64,000 bases of DNA from Microbotryum silenes-acaulis (lineage: Eukaryota > Basidiomycota > Microbotryomycetes > Microbotryales > Microbotryaceae): NCBI GenBank assembly GCA_003665825.1, contig QPFY01000017.1, forward strand, positions 124,001-188,000, in the 5' to 3' direction. A program made the translations under genes and the position numbers. Shown here piece after piece: positions 32,613 through 45,114 of the stretch. Below the pieces are notes generated by a model that saw nothing but the letters and a program-made list of their open reading frames with translations, was not told where the DNA came from and did no database searches. Positions within the stretch are counted from its first letter, which is position 1. Each line of letters starts with the position of its first letter.

Positions 32613-35600
32613 TTACGCCGCACAGCGACAGAGCGACGCATTGGGGATCGTGGAACCGACCTTGTTGATTATGGCCAAAAGGTCGGGCTTGCGCAATGGC
32701 TTTGTGAGGTAATCGTCTGTACAATCGCAACGGCAGGAGCCTGAGGGTCAGCGATGGCCGAAGAAAAAAATGGCGGCGCGCTCGTGAGCGTCAGAGCCTT
32801 CGCTCACCCATGCTGTGTTGTGCGGAGCCGCCGTCAATGCCAAGCCATCGTCAAGTCAGCGTTCGGAAACCATTTTTCGCATCACAGAAGTCAAGAACCG
32901 CCACTGGATACGTACCCAGCCTCGATGCACTTCTCGCGATCACCGAGCATAGCATGTGCGGTAAGCGCGACGATCGGTAGGCGCTCCAACCCATTCGTCT
33001 CTTCGAACCGTCGAATGATTTGAGTCGCCTCCATTCCACTCATCACGGGCATGCTAAGATCCATGAGGACGATGTCGTAGAAGCCACGCTTGACGGCCTC
33101 CAACGCGAGTGCACCGTTCTCGACGATCTCGACTTGGTGACCAGCGCTTTCGAGGAACTTCATCGCCACCTTCTGGTTCACGACGTTGTCCTCGGCGAGC
33201 AGGACCTTGAACGAGGCATCGCCTCCCCGCTCGGTCGGGATGCGGTTGCTGGCTTCGAGCGCCGGCAATAAGGCGTTGCACATATCCTGTGCGTTCGTCG
33301 GGGACTCGACGCAGTTGGCGACACCAAAGTCGAGGCAGTACTTGAGATTGAGCTGGGGGATCTGAGGGGTGATGAGCACCAAGGGGATGTAACGCAGATG
33401 GTCGACATCGCGCAGACCTGACACCACATCTAAGGAATCGACGAGCACCGTGTCAAAGTAACCCATCTGGGCTTGGTCGAGCAATCGGGCTTCCTCGAGC
33501 GAGTCGACGACTGTGATCTCGAGCCCAAGTTGCTCGACGGACTCGATGACGCTCGGGTCGTGGTGCAACGTGTCGATGAAGAGGATGCGCCGACCGGGAT
33601 GGGGGATGAGTGTCTTTTGTCGTACAGCTTCCAGATTCCATTCCCCAATCTTGCATTGGATGGTGAAATAAAAGTTGCTGCCGCGCCCGAAGTGACTCGT
33701 CACCCAGAGCTCGCCGCCCATCAGCTGCACGAGCCGCTTCGAGATCGTGAGCCCCAGACCCGTACCGCCGTACTTGCGCGTCGTTGAGCCATCGGCTTGG
33801 GCGAAAGTGTCGAAGATGAGGTTCAGCTTGTCGGGCTTGATTCCGATACCCGTGTCGCTGATGCAGAACTCGAGCTGGTACGTTTGCTCGTCGAGGTCGG
33901 CGGCTTGCAGCCGGCACGAAAGCGCGACCTGTCCTCGCTGCGTGAACTTGATAGCGTTACCGACGAGATTGGTGATGACTTGTCGCAAGCGGAAAGGATC
34001 GCCGACGAGCAGGTCGGGAATGTCTGATTCAACTGCATACATGAGGTCGAGCTTGCTCTGGGTCGCCTTGACAGCCAGTGTTTTGAGCACCCCAAAGACG
34101 GCGGATCGAACGCTGAAGGGGATCGTTTCGACCGTCATTCGACCGGCCTCGATCTTGGAAATATCGAGAATGTCGTCGATGATGAGTAGCAATGAGTTGG
34201 CGAGGTTTGATACAATCATGAGATTCTCCCGCTGCTGTCGAGTCAACTCGGTCTCCAGGGTCACGCCTGTTAGGCCGATGATACCGTTCATCGGAGTTCG
34301 GATCTCGTGCGACATGTTCGCCAGGAACTCGGACTTGGACCTGTTGGCTAGCTCGGCCGCTTCCCTCGCCATCGTGTTCTTCTGCAGACTATCGCGCAGC
34401 GAGAAGACCATCTTGTTGATCTTGGTCTTGAGCGAATCCATCTCTCCGCTGGCTTCGACTGTGACGAAGGAGCTGAAGTCACCCTCGGTCGCGGCCGCCG
34501 AGATCTGAGCGAATGCGCGCACTTGGGATGTCAAGTTCGTCGCCATCGTGTTGACGTTCGAAGTGATCTCCTGCCACGTCCCTTCAATGTTATCGACCTT
34601 GGCCGTCACCCCGAGGTTGCCCTTGGTCCCGACTTCATGGGCCACGCGCGTCACTTCAGCGGCGAAGGTCGCCAAACGGTCGACCATCGAGTTGATAGTA
34701 TCCACCAGACGCAAGACTTCACCATCAGCGGCGATCGTCACTTTTTGACTCAAGTCACCGCGAGCGACGGCAGTGGTCGCTTTTGCAATTGACCGCACTT
34801 GATCCGTGAGGTTACCGGCCATTTGGTTGACCGAGTCGACAAGCGATTTCCATTCACCCGAGACGTTCAGCACGTAGGCCTGTCCACCGAGCTGTCCATC
34901 GATACCGACCTCCTTTGCGACTCGAGTGACCTCGGCTGCGAAGAGGCGGAGCGAGTTGACCATGTTGTTCACAGTTCGCTATATAGGCGGAGGAGATGAC
35001 GTTAGTATTGCTAACCAGCCAGTTCCCTTACGCGTCGACAAGTCACTTACCTTGAGATCTAGCATTTCACCCCTGACTTCAACCTCGATCTTCTTGGATA
35101 GGTCACCTTCTGCGACAGCTCTTGTGACGGTCGCGATCGACCGCACCTGATCGGTCAAGTTGCCAGCCATCTGATTGACCGAATCGACGAGCGACTTCCA
35201 TTCCCCTTGCACACCTTCGACATTCGCCGTTCCTCCGAGCTGCCCTTCGGTGCCGACCTCGAGCGCGACCCGGGTCACCTCGGCGGCGAATCGACGCAAC
35301 TGCGCCACCATGTTGTTGACCGTCATCTTGAGGTCGCGAATCTCTCCCGAGGCACCGATGTTGACCGTCTTGGTGAGGTCACCCATCGCAACGGCTTTGG
35401 TGACGGACGCGATCTCACGCACTTGCTCCGTCAGATTCGAGGCCATGCGATTGACATTCTCCGTCTGTAAGAGATTGAGCGTGTCAGTCGGTGAGCCGCG
35501 ATATTCGAGGACATGCAGTGCTTGAAGTGCGTACCATTTCTCGCCAAGTACCCTCGACGCCGTTCACCACGGCCTGGCCCCCTAGCTGACCCATTGTTCC

Positions 35601-37181
35601 GACCTCGAGGGAGACACGGGTGACCTCGGACGAGAACACGCGCAGTTTGTAGACCATGTCGTTGACCTGGCATTATAAATTCGTCAAAAATGGAAGCGTA
35701 TGCGCTCATTTCAGTCAGAACTCACCGTCTCTTTGAGGGTAGCCATTTCACCCTCGACCTGGGCATCGATCGTTTTCGACAAACTGTGTGCAGTGAGCTG
35801 TCAGCTTCGTGTTCGAGAATCGAGCTTCGAGCTGGTAAACCGGGTCGCAACTCACTCTCCATGGGCGATTGCGGACGTCACGATGGCAATGGACCTGGAA
35901 TGATGGGAGAGGCAGCTGTCAGCCGGACCGAATGCCCGCCTCGAGCTGTCGGGGTAGCTCACCGAACTTGAACCGTAAGATTGGTCGCCATTTGGTTGAC
36001 CTGTGAGAGAGGGAAGCGTCAATGAGACCTGTAATGCTCTACGCGCAGACTTGTATCAACAAACCGTTTCAGTCACTGTATGCATGCGGAGAAGGTGTGT
36101 CAATTAGATTGCCGCTAAGAGCTCGCATCCACGACTCACAGGTCTTCCAGGTCCCTTCAACCCCAGTTACGATGGCTTGACCACCCAATTGACCCATGGT
36201 TCCGACATCGAGAGATACGCGCGTCACCTCGGACGAGAAGAGCCGCAGCTTGAACACCATTTCGTTGACGGTCTCCTTGAGCATCGCCATCTCGCCTTCG
36301 ACCTCGGCATCGATCGTCTTGGACAAGCTGCGTGAGGGAAGCGATCGCATAAATCAGCAAATAAGGGCTTGAGCCTTGGAATCAAGTTCGACAAGGGATC
36401 CGGGATACTGACTCTCCACATGCGATTGCTGAAGTAACGACGGCGATGGATCTGAAGGAATCATGAGCTCCATCAGCACCCGTTCCGTAGGCGACAAACC
36501 CGAGGACCCCAAGCAGATTACGGACCTGACTTCTTCGTCGTGGGAAGCTTGGGCTCGATGCAATTCTTCGGCATGCAGCATTTTGAGGGCTTTGATCTGG
36601 ATTTGGGCCGATTTCCGCACCTCTTCGACCGAGTTGCCCACGACGGTAACCGCTGCCCTCGACTTGGCCAACCTTTCCACGTCGGTGAGCTTGAGGTCGT
36701 CCTCATCGTCGTCGTCGTCGTCGTTGCCGTTGTTGGCGGCATGATCGTTGTTGTTGGTCTGTTCGTTCAGCTCGGCCGCGGCCTTCAGGTTGCGGATTGA
36801 GTCTGGCTTGGGCCCACTGTGACTCTCACGTGGCGCACTGACCGACTTGCGCGGGGCGCCGTTAACCTTCGCGCGCTGGAGCTGCAGTTGCTCGGCGATC
36901 CTCGACAGGCTGTCAATGATGTCGTCCGTCTCCTGGGGTTTCCCCTCGGGTAAGGCGGAGAAGGTCGCTGGGGCGGCATGACTGGCGCGTAGGTTGGCGA
37001 GGTGATGCGCGAGCGAGGTCGGGTTCGCTTCGATCGAGGTCAGCAGCGAGAGCAGAAACGCCGGGAACGAGTGGATCGCGGTCGCGGTCGAGGAGGACGG
37101 CGACGGTGCCGACGGCGACGAGGAGGTGGGCAAGCTTGTCATCACCGAACGCACCACAGCTCCACCATCCTCAGAGCTCAT
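32613..37181 (-). CDS. NIK1: Group III hybrid histidine kinase (Nik1/Os-1 type)
   Basis: Cytosolic osmosensor that feeds the HOG MAP-kinase pathway; it is the known target pathway of phenylpyrrole fungicides. Twelve minus-strand exons: 37181-36526, 36451-36413, 36327-36140, 36075-36065, 36000-35963, 35894-35856, 35783-35726, 35666-35535, 35464-35051, 34978-32916, 32812-32808 and 32716-32613; 1248 residues. After a 218-residue N-terminus come five full HAMP repeats of about 92 residues plus a partial sixth (220 to about 725). Then HisKA with MSHEIRTP (phospho-His 749), HATPase ([20 protein letters not shown]) and a receiver with LLAEDN and phospho-Asp 1165 in VLMDLSMP. No transmembrane segment. 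Exons of 5 and 11 bases are required by EAGMDDYLTKP and TLTETVNQMA. The exact 3' end after INK is uncertain. Confidence 0.93.
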
Positions 37182-39086
37182 CGTCGTGGTCGTCGTGTTG
37201 AGGTGGTTGTGGTCGTCGTCGCCGCAGTTGCCGCTGTCCTGGTGCTGAGACTATCTGCTCGGAGGCTTTGTCTTGCCGCCGCGGTCAGTTCCAACTCGCA
37301 AAGGTGAGGAGGCCAGGCGCAGCTCGTTCGACGCTTGTCGGTTCGCTCGCTCGTTCCAACGCCTCCGCTGACTCGGTACAGATTCGCAACGCGTCTGCAG
37401 AGGAAAAGGGGCGATGGGTCTTCGAGCGGGTCGGCGTTTGCCTACGCGAGATAAATGGGGGGAGAATAGAAAGGGCGCAACAGCGCGTTGACGACAGTTT
37501 GATTCCCTCGGGAGCGCGCGCCAAAGCTCGCCAAAGCGCGCCCGTCCGAGCGGCGCAGCAGTGGTCGGCCAGGCACCCCGCCGCGAAGACGTGAATCGTT
37601 TCATTTTACAAACTCCATGAAAGCTCGCCCATTAGCAAGTTTCAAATCACGATGTACGTGTCATCTGGAGAAGAAAAAACCAAGAAGTGGAGTGAAAAGT
37701 CTCACGCTCGGGCGCCTGGTGGGAAGATCGTTTCCTTAGCACCGAATCGGTACCTAGTAAATTAGTTGAGCATGACCTCCTCTTGTTGTGTTTCGCTCGC
37801 CAGTCGCACCGCTCGGTCAAACGCGCACCCGTTCGCCGAGAAGTTTGAGTCGGCTTCGACTCCGCAACGGGTGAGACCTCCAGGGATATCCCTTACGAAC
37901 CCCTGAAACCTTACCCCATCATCGTGATGCGCGTCGCCATTCGTCTGGTCTCTCGAATCAGAGATAAAGGGAGTCTACGCCAGGATTAAGAACTGACGCT
38001 GCACGCTGTGCGGCGCGTTCAATAAGTCTTGGATGAGGAGCTCGAGCTCGCGCTAGAGAAGGAGCTGCTGGCGGGCAGTGGTGAGGAAACTAGCCTCAGA
38101 GTCAGCTTGACCTGCATGCACGGGCCGCGTGCGCTCCCACGGTAAAAGGAAGACTAACAGAAAACACCCCGAAATGGACTCCAAAGCGATCTACGCTACC
38201 ACAAGATGCACCTGAAACTTGCCCAACGTGTGAGGTTGCACCGCGTGCACTGCAAGCTATTTGCGCTTCGGTAGATCTTGCGCGGATAACGATGTCGCCA
38301 CGGCTGCATTCTCACTGCAGCTGCTCGTCCTTCGTGGTCTCTGGCAGTTGTTGACTCCTCAGTGTTGGTTCTCTCATGCTCAATTTCGCGAACACAGATA
38401 TTTTCGTTGGACCGACTCTTGTGTTTGCTCCACTATGCCTTGGGCTCTACATTTTAGTACCTGCCAAAACGGTCGGACCGTTTCGAACGCCACACTAGCT
38501 AGTGGGAGTGATCGGCCGATGCCGAGATCGAGAGGGAGCCGTAAAATAAATCTGGATGCCGATCCATGCATGTATCACCGAGGCGATGCACACTCGATAC
38601 TTGTGAATGACTGGGTACGTATGCCCAAAAATAAGGAAGGGAGAAATAACATGGTACCATAGGTGCAATGCACTGGTGGCGCGATCTTACCCACCGCAGG
38701 ACGCCGGTCGGCTGGTTCTGGCGCGAGGGCAGTAGCTTGGCGCGCGGTTGTGATCAATCATACCGAAATCATACCGACCACGTTCGAAACAAGGCCCGTT
38801 GGCGCGCTCGGCTCTTGTTCCTGCACCGACGACACTCGAGCTCACCCAAATCGACAAGACCTCGGCGCGACTCCTCGCCGCTCAGCCATCAACGTCCTCA
38901 GGTGTTGCGGCTGTTATTTCCGTGCCGTTCCTTGTGGTCGTCGTCCCTGCCGCCAACGTCGTCGTCTGCTTCTCTCTGCTCGAAACCGATCCCTCGGGTC
39001 GAGCGTGAGACAGCCGCAGCCGAGCGAGCGACCAAGCATCTGCTCCTCGTCCTCGCCCCTGTGCCTACCCAAGAGTGTCCCTCACA
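37182..39086. other. Intergenic, about 1.9 kb, divergent promoters
   Basis: Between the histidine kinase start (-) and the small CCHC gene start (+). The 150 bases next to the CCHC gene are C/T-rich. No further gene, tRNA or repeat is recognised. Confidence 0.5.
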
Positions 39087-39861
39087 ATGGTCTACTATGT
39101 GAGCTTGGATGGAGCCAGAACATTCACCACACGACGACTTTTGAACTCCCGTCGTCGGCCGGGGGGGTCGCTGTGTGTGGTGGGCAGGCTACGACGTGTG
39201 CCTTTGTTGCGGGCGTTCGAACGAACCCGCAGCTCCGTACGCGCTCAACTGATCGCATTGCCTACTCTCCTCCCATTCCAGATCTGCCCGCAATGCCAGA
39301 CCCGTTCCCCAACCTATGACGAGTCGATGCAACACTGTGCGTTTCATCTCCCACCAGCGTTGAGGCGTTTGTCGCAGCTTGGTTCTGTTTCTGCGCCGCG
39401 CTGGCCGGCCGCTCTTGCGAGTCCGGCGTCGAATCACCTTGGGTTCACAGTCTTAGTCTTGGCGGATGTGTGGGGGGTTATTGCTCGTTCAGGGCGTCGG
39501 GCAATTCCTCAAGGGTGGCTTCGGGGAAACATACCAAGCAATGTTGAAGTTGACTTTTGACATACTCGTTGTGTGAACAGACACAAATTGCACGGTCGTA
39601 CGACCTGCCAACATCGACGCCTTGGGGCGACCGATCGTACCACCACCGGGTCGGAAAAGCGACGGCGACAAGGACAAGGACGGCGACGATCTACGGAACG
39701 AGGACGAGGCACAGGATCCGTCGTCGCAGCAGCATCAGCAAGTATACCAGACTCAGAGCGAGACCAAAGGAGACAACGCTACACGGGAAACTTTAGCAGA
39801 CTCGAGACCGGACGAATCAACAACGCACCCCCAGTCGGTGCAGGAACGGCAAGATCCGTAG
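39087..39861 (+). CDS. Small CCHC zinc-finger-like protein, family unknown
   Basis: Exons 39087-39098, 39282-39336 and 39581-39861 join in phase into 115 residues. The first 30 residues hold a possible zinc site: Cys-x2-Cys-x12-His-x3-Cys (CPQCQTRSPTYDESMQHYTNC, cut here by two introns). A stretch NIDALGRPIVPPPGRKSDGDKD follows, then a hydrophilic Gln/Asp/Ser-rich tail likely to be disordered. I recognise no family. The case for a real gene is that three exons with good donor and acceptor sites give one open frame with a metal-site pattern spanning two splice junctions. The first exon codes only MVYY. It could be a nucleic-acid-binding or assembly factor, but that is a guess. Confidence 0.55.
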
Positions 39862-40647
39862 TGCCGCACTCGGTTCCTCCTCCCTCTCACGGCACCAAGC
39901 TCGTCACGTATCATTCACCCTTTCGCATTGTTCTCGTTATCGCATCTTCTACTTTTCGCTTTCGTCGGCTAGGCTACGACTTCTTTCCTGCTTCATGCGA
40001 ACGTTCATCCCGAGTTCGGATGTTGTGTTTCTTTCCGTTCTGCTTCTCGTTTCAGTCTGCTCTCCTTTTGCGCTGCGTGAGTTGCATCGCTGATCGGCAC
40101 GAGTCCTCTAGGCTCCAGTCTGACTCCGGCATTTCGCCATCGTCGCACAGGTGCTGGGTGGCAAACTTCTGCCAGTTTGTGGGCGACCGGCGTTGTCGCT
40201 AATTTCTCTTCCTCTTCCTGGTTTCCCCCGTGGTGGTATCCCGTTTATTTGTTGACCCGTGCGACGAGGTGACCGCATTCACTTCGATCAGATGCACTCC
40301 GTAGCTTTCCTTTCCATTGCTCGCAAAGCAGAGGTTGGGACACAAGTCGGTGCATTCGTTTCGATTGCACACTTGAGAGCTCATGCTTATGTAATAGATG
40401 AGACCCGGTATTTTTCAACTCCACTCCAGCGTGATGTCAATGTCGACAGTGTGCGCTTGGTACCCTTGTATGAGCATGTGCACTGACGAGGCCGAGCTAT
40501 TAGCGATAAAAGCCATTGATAAGCCCTCTCGGAGTTCGTAATCGCGAATTGGAGCCGCATGCGATGCGCCGCACCAGCTGATCTCGCGCTCCTCTCTCTC
40601 TCTCTGTCTGCAGTGATCCCTCTGGAACAAAGACAATTGACTCGAAC
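39862..40647. other. Intergenic
   Basis: About 790 bases between two plus-strand genes, with a T-rich first half that fits a 3' UTR. A short TC run lies at about 40591-40611. No gene is recognised. Confidence 0.5.
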
Positions 40648-43600
40648 ATGGGCGATGTCTCTGATTCACCCAAGGGCGCAAGAGTCGAGAAGGTCTCCAA
40701 TCCGGTTGTCGAAGTGACACCCTCCTCGTCGTCGCCCTCCACGACCGGCGACGACATTCCATCGTCATCGTCTTCGTCATCGTCATCGTCATCGGCCTCG
40801 ACCCAACCCTCCACGCCAATCGGCGGCGCGCCCATCGCAGCCTCCGAATCAGCGACCCCGCTGAACCCGACCGAGCTCTTCCTCGACGCAACACGAGGTT
40901 TCGACTCTCTGCTCAACAACCAACTCGACGAAGGCAAACGCATCTTTGAACGCTACCCCGACTCGGCCGCGCACAATGTCGGACACGGTATCGCCGTCTT
41001 CTTGCAAGCCGCTCTAGGGCAGGAAGATCAGGCGCTCTATGGCGCTCTCAATGCGTTGATGAAGGCCGAGACGTTGTCCACCAAGGAGGTCAATGCCAAG
41101 AGGAGTGTCGGAGCTGGGGTGTATGCTCCTGGCTTGGAGTACAAGGTACGTCGCGCGAGGTGGATCGCGTTCGATGCCCGCAAGTGGGGCGTGGGGCGCA
41201 GTACCGACCGATCCCCCCGCTGCGGTCACGCTCGAGCACCTTTGCAGCATGAGCGGGACGAACACCAGGCTCACCTTCGCTATCATGACCCGACAGGCTC
41301 TCGTTTCGGATGCGGTCATGAGTCAGGCCCTGTGCCATGTCCTGACCGAATCTTATGTGTCAGTCCTCCAGCGCCTCTCGGCCTAGACTGTGCACAGCAA
41401 TCTTGGTGATTTTGAACGCTGACTGGAACCTTGTTTTGGAATGTACAGAGAGTTCATGAAGGCCATATACAAACTCAACCGAGCATACAAAGGCTTCAAG
41501 TCCCTATACACGGTGGGTCTGGTCTCGGAGGCCGGTGAGCGCGTGCAACTGAGCCGTAACTCGTTCGCCTCCGACTTTAGGTTGTCTTTCCCGACGGAGT
41601 CAGCGAATCCGACTCGCTCGAGTCCATCTTTACCAAGCTCAATTCCAACTACCTCGCCAAGATTGAAGGCGCACAAACGTCTTCAACTCCGGGGCGATTG
41701 ACCCCGAACGGAGCCTCGACTCCCACCTCGGCCACCACGCCGACCTCTTCGACCTCTTCCTCTTCTTCTCTCTCCTTCTTTGGGTCTTGGGGACGAAAGA
41801 GAGCTGATCCAAACGCAGCGGCCATAGTGGATGTCCCATCCAACCTCTTACGGCACTCGTCCTCGGCCGTCACCTTGCCCTCGCAAATCTCCAAGCTCGG
41901 GATCACCGACGAGAAACCCAACATCAAGATCGCCACCTCGACACCAGGGTCCAACTTGGCGAGTCGGAGTGCCAGTTTCGAGAATCTCAAGGGACAGAGG
42001 ATCGAGCAGGGCGTCGATGGATCTCACCCCGCCCCTCTGTGGAAGGACGACCCGATCACATCCCTCGTCATCGGTGGAGCTGCTTTCGGTTATGGGCTTT
42101 TCGGACTGATGTGAGCTACAAGATCATCTTTTTTGAAACTCCATCGCTCTCTGACCTGATGGACTGCACGTTGCCTGCAGCTTCTCTCTGCTGCCGCCTA
42201 AGCTGCGAAAACTCATCTCGTGGTTCGGCTTCGGCAACTCGAATCGATCGGCGGCGCTCAAACTGTTGACGGTCGCCGCCTCGACGGGCAACGACACTCA
42301 TGCCGCTTTCGCATCCTTGACTTTGCTGACGTTCTATTGTGTCGTGCTACTAAGTGGGTCATATGAGACGAGTCGCATCAGGACCATCAGCTGACGTTGC
42401 ACATCTTCGATTATCCACAGTGAGTGGATGGCAGTCGGACGAGGAATACCTACTCAGTCAATGCGAGATCGTACTGGAACGCGTCATCGAGCGTTTTCCC
42501 GAAGGAACGCTGTGGATCCTACAGCGGGCCAAGATCGCTCGCATGCGCCACGACGTCCACACCGCGATCCAAGTCCTCGAGACGTCCTTGTCGCAAGGCT
42601 CGTCGTTCCGGGAAGCCGATTCGTTGCTCCAGTTCGAATTGGGGTGGTGCCTCCTCTCGGACGGGCGGTTCGTGGCCACGGCTGATTCGTTTGAAAGGAT
42701 GTGCGAGTTGAACAACTGGAGTCATTCGACCTACGTTGCGATTGCTGCGGGTGCGTTGGTCGATGATCGAAAGCTGACGGGTGGATCGGAGGAAAAGGAC
42801 CAGAGGATCGAAGCGGCATTCAAGAGGCTCGAAGATTTGTTGGTCGGTGGTAAGAGTAAGAGGATGATGGGTGAACCACCGACAACGGAGACGTTCCTCA
42901 ATCGGAGGCTCAACAGCTACAAGGCCAAGCATGCACGCTGGATCGAAGAAGGACGCTTGCCCAAGACGAGCAGTTACTGGGAAGCGGTGCGCATGACTTC
43001 GGCGATGGAGCTAGGCTTCGTTTGGGCGACGATTGGGGGAAGATCCCCTCCTGCAGCGATCAGGGCGCAGATCGACTACTTGGCTTCGTTGACGCCTTCG
43101 CCTGCTTTCGGACCGCATGCCCAACATCCCGCTTCGCCCTCTCCGCTGCGACGTTGCTCGACCTCGGATGATCTCGACACACTGGACGAGATCGCGACGA
43201 GGTCCTTGCTCCTAGGTGCCTTGTATCGCTCGCTCGACGACGGACCATCGCTCCATATCGCACGCGAATTTCTGCAGTCCATTACCAAGCACAAGGAAGG
43301 GATCAAGGAGGAGAAATGGGTCCCTAGTTTCGCCCTGTTCGAGTTGGCCGTTGTGGAGTGCAAGGAATGTGAGTTGGAGACGAGAAGGCTGGAGAAGGAG
43401 GGGGTGGAGAGGAAGGTCGTGGTGGGGAGGTGGAAGGATGGGTTGAGCAAGGCGGAGAAGTTGGTTGAAAACTTGTTCGCGAGTGGAGAGTATGATTTGA
43501 AGAGTGAGTCTTGCGGGTTCTTTGCGAGTTGAAAAAGGGATGCGGGACTGATAGCTGAGATGCCTGACTGTTGCTTTGCTCTAGGTCGTTTGGAGTCGAG

Positions 43601-43655
43601 GACGATGCAGTTGAGAGACGAGATTGCGGCCAAGAAGAAGAAGTTGGGGATCTGA
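40648..43655 (+). CDS. IML2: Iml2/TTC39-family TPR protein
   Basis: Exons 40648-41145, 41297-41358, 41449-41512, 41581-42110, 42181-42353, 42421-43503 and 43585-43655 give 826 residues. The family (yeast Iml2, human TTC39) has TPR-like helices; yeast Iml2 acts in clearing protein inclusion bodies with lipid droplets. Matches: LFLDATRGFDSLLNNQLDEG, LTESYVEFMKAIYKLNRAYKGF, a glycine-rich hydrophobic segment near VIGGAAFGYGLFGL, LKLLTVAASTGNDTHAAF, WLLQRAKIAR-like WILQRAKIARM, and FELGWCLLSDGRF. The N-terminus has a run of Ser from a TCA/TCG repeat, and the middle has a Ser/Thr-rich insert. The donor of exon 2 is taken at GTCAGT (41359), giving TESYVEF; the GT two bases earlier breaks the frame. 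Confidence 0.85.
40763..40797 (+). repeat. TCA/TCG trinucleotide repeat (poly-Ser)
   Basis: Imperfect trinucleotide run coding for about twelve Ser near the N-terminus of the Iml2-like protein. Confidence 0.75.
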
Positions 43656-43792
43656 GCAAGATTCTACCCCGTTTTATATTGTACCATCTTTGGGTTCACA
43701 TGTACACTTAGACGTCTAGCGCATAAATCACACATTTTCTTTCCTTCCGACGAGATACAACACTATTCTGAACGCACAAAACGTCTTCGCCT

Positions 43793-44475
43793 TCATGGCC
43801 ACGCATACAAACTCATCCTGACCCTCCCCCCCGAATTGGCACCTCGAAAACCCCAGCCATCATGGGCCTCGCCTCCCCGAGCCGCAGGAGCTCTATGGGT
43901 GCGTTGTGGAGGCTGGTCGGGGATATCGTCGACTTGGACGCCTTCGGCTATGAGCCATTCCGCTTGACGCGCAACGGAGACGTCGTTCATCCGGGGGGAG
44001 ATTTGACCGTTCGAACTGACGACTCGATGCCAGGGGACGAAATCTGGGTTCGGGTCGGGTTCGGCGAGGGGGGCATCGGGATCGGCGTCGGCGTCGGCGT
44101 TAGCGTCGAGTGGGGGAGGTCGTTGCGGTAGATGAGGGGAGGATAGGTTACGGGGCAGGAGCTTGAGTGCTGCGCCTACGTGGCGGGAATGTTTGGGGTG
44201 GCCGATCAGGGTCGCGATCCGACCGTAGGAACTGACCTGTGTTGGACGTGGAGCAAGTCAGCTATCCTCGTAGTAGATAGGTGAAAAAAAGATCAAGAGC
44301 CGCTCACCCTTCCCTCCGGTATAGACCTGACCGCATCATACACGAGCCGATGGAAGTGCAGGTCAATCCCCACCCGAGCCGCACCGTCGCGGTGTGGGGG
44401 TGGCGTCGCGAGGCGGAGGTTTAGGTCATCTCCTCGGTTAGCTGCTGCACGTCTTGGTCGATTGACGCGCGGCAT
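43793..44475 (-). CDS. ATL1: Alkyltransferase-like protein (Atl1 type)
   Basis: ATL proteins bind O6-alkylguanine, flip it out and hand the damage to nucleotide excision repair; they cannot transfer the alkyl group. Minus-strand exons 44475-44308 and 44236-43793 give 203 residues. The MGMT-like DNA-binding domain shows VYDAVRSIPEGRVSSYGRIATLIG and RHVGAAL (arginine finger near 74). The active-site motif, PCHR in true methyltransferases, reads PWHR with Trp 125, the hallmark of ATLs. Then VVSSNGQISPR and a region with WLIAEGVQVDD follow. Oddities: an acidic, Pro-rich insert (about 90-121) just before PWHR, and a basic N-terminal extension of about 45 residues. The gene converges on IML2, 137 bases away. 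Confidence 0.85.
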
Positions 44476-45114
44476 TTGAGGAGAAGAACACAACGGTGAC
44501 TTGGGATCCTTACTGATTGTACCGGCAGAGACCCGTTCGGGAGCAAGGAAAGTGATGAACCGCGCTCGGCACCTAAGCTCCGCAGCCGCGAGCTCTCTTC
44601 TGCTCTCTTCCCCGCCTTTCGTCGCCCGTTTGAGACCCGACTAATTTTTGAAAGTGAACATGATGCAATGAATGATCGACTCACAAAAAGCCCGGCGCTG
44701 GCAAGCACACCAAGTCTTCTCGGCCAATTAGGGTGGGGGCGTCTGAGAAAAAATCATACAGAAAGGAAGAAGACGGAGGCGTATTTCTCTGGGTCTTGTT
44801 CCGGAGGATTATGCCAACACAGGGAGAAACTCCTGATCGCCCTGCTTGCGCCCAAGTAAGAGCAGCGGAGGGGAAAAGCGTGGCCGCGGATCCCGCGATC
44901 ACCAAGTTTCGAGGCCATGCGGTGGTGGTTCGGTGGTCGGAGCTGTCAGCTCACAGTACATCGCGCTCGTCGCCGTTCGACATTTTGGTCTCTACTCATC
45001 CCGAACCTACTTGGCCACTCGCATTTCACTTCTCCGGGCGGTGCATACCTCTAATCCTCGAGCAACACGCTACAACCCTTACCGACTTCCCCACAACCTA
45101 CTTGCCCCCGCACG
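44476..45114. other. Intergenic, divergent promoters
   Basis: About 640 bases between ATL (-) and the FMN dehydrogenase (+). No element is recognised with confidence. Confidence 0.5.
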
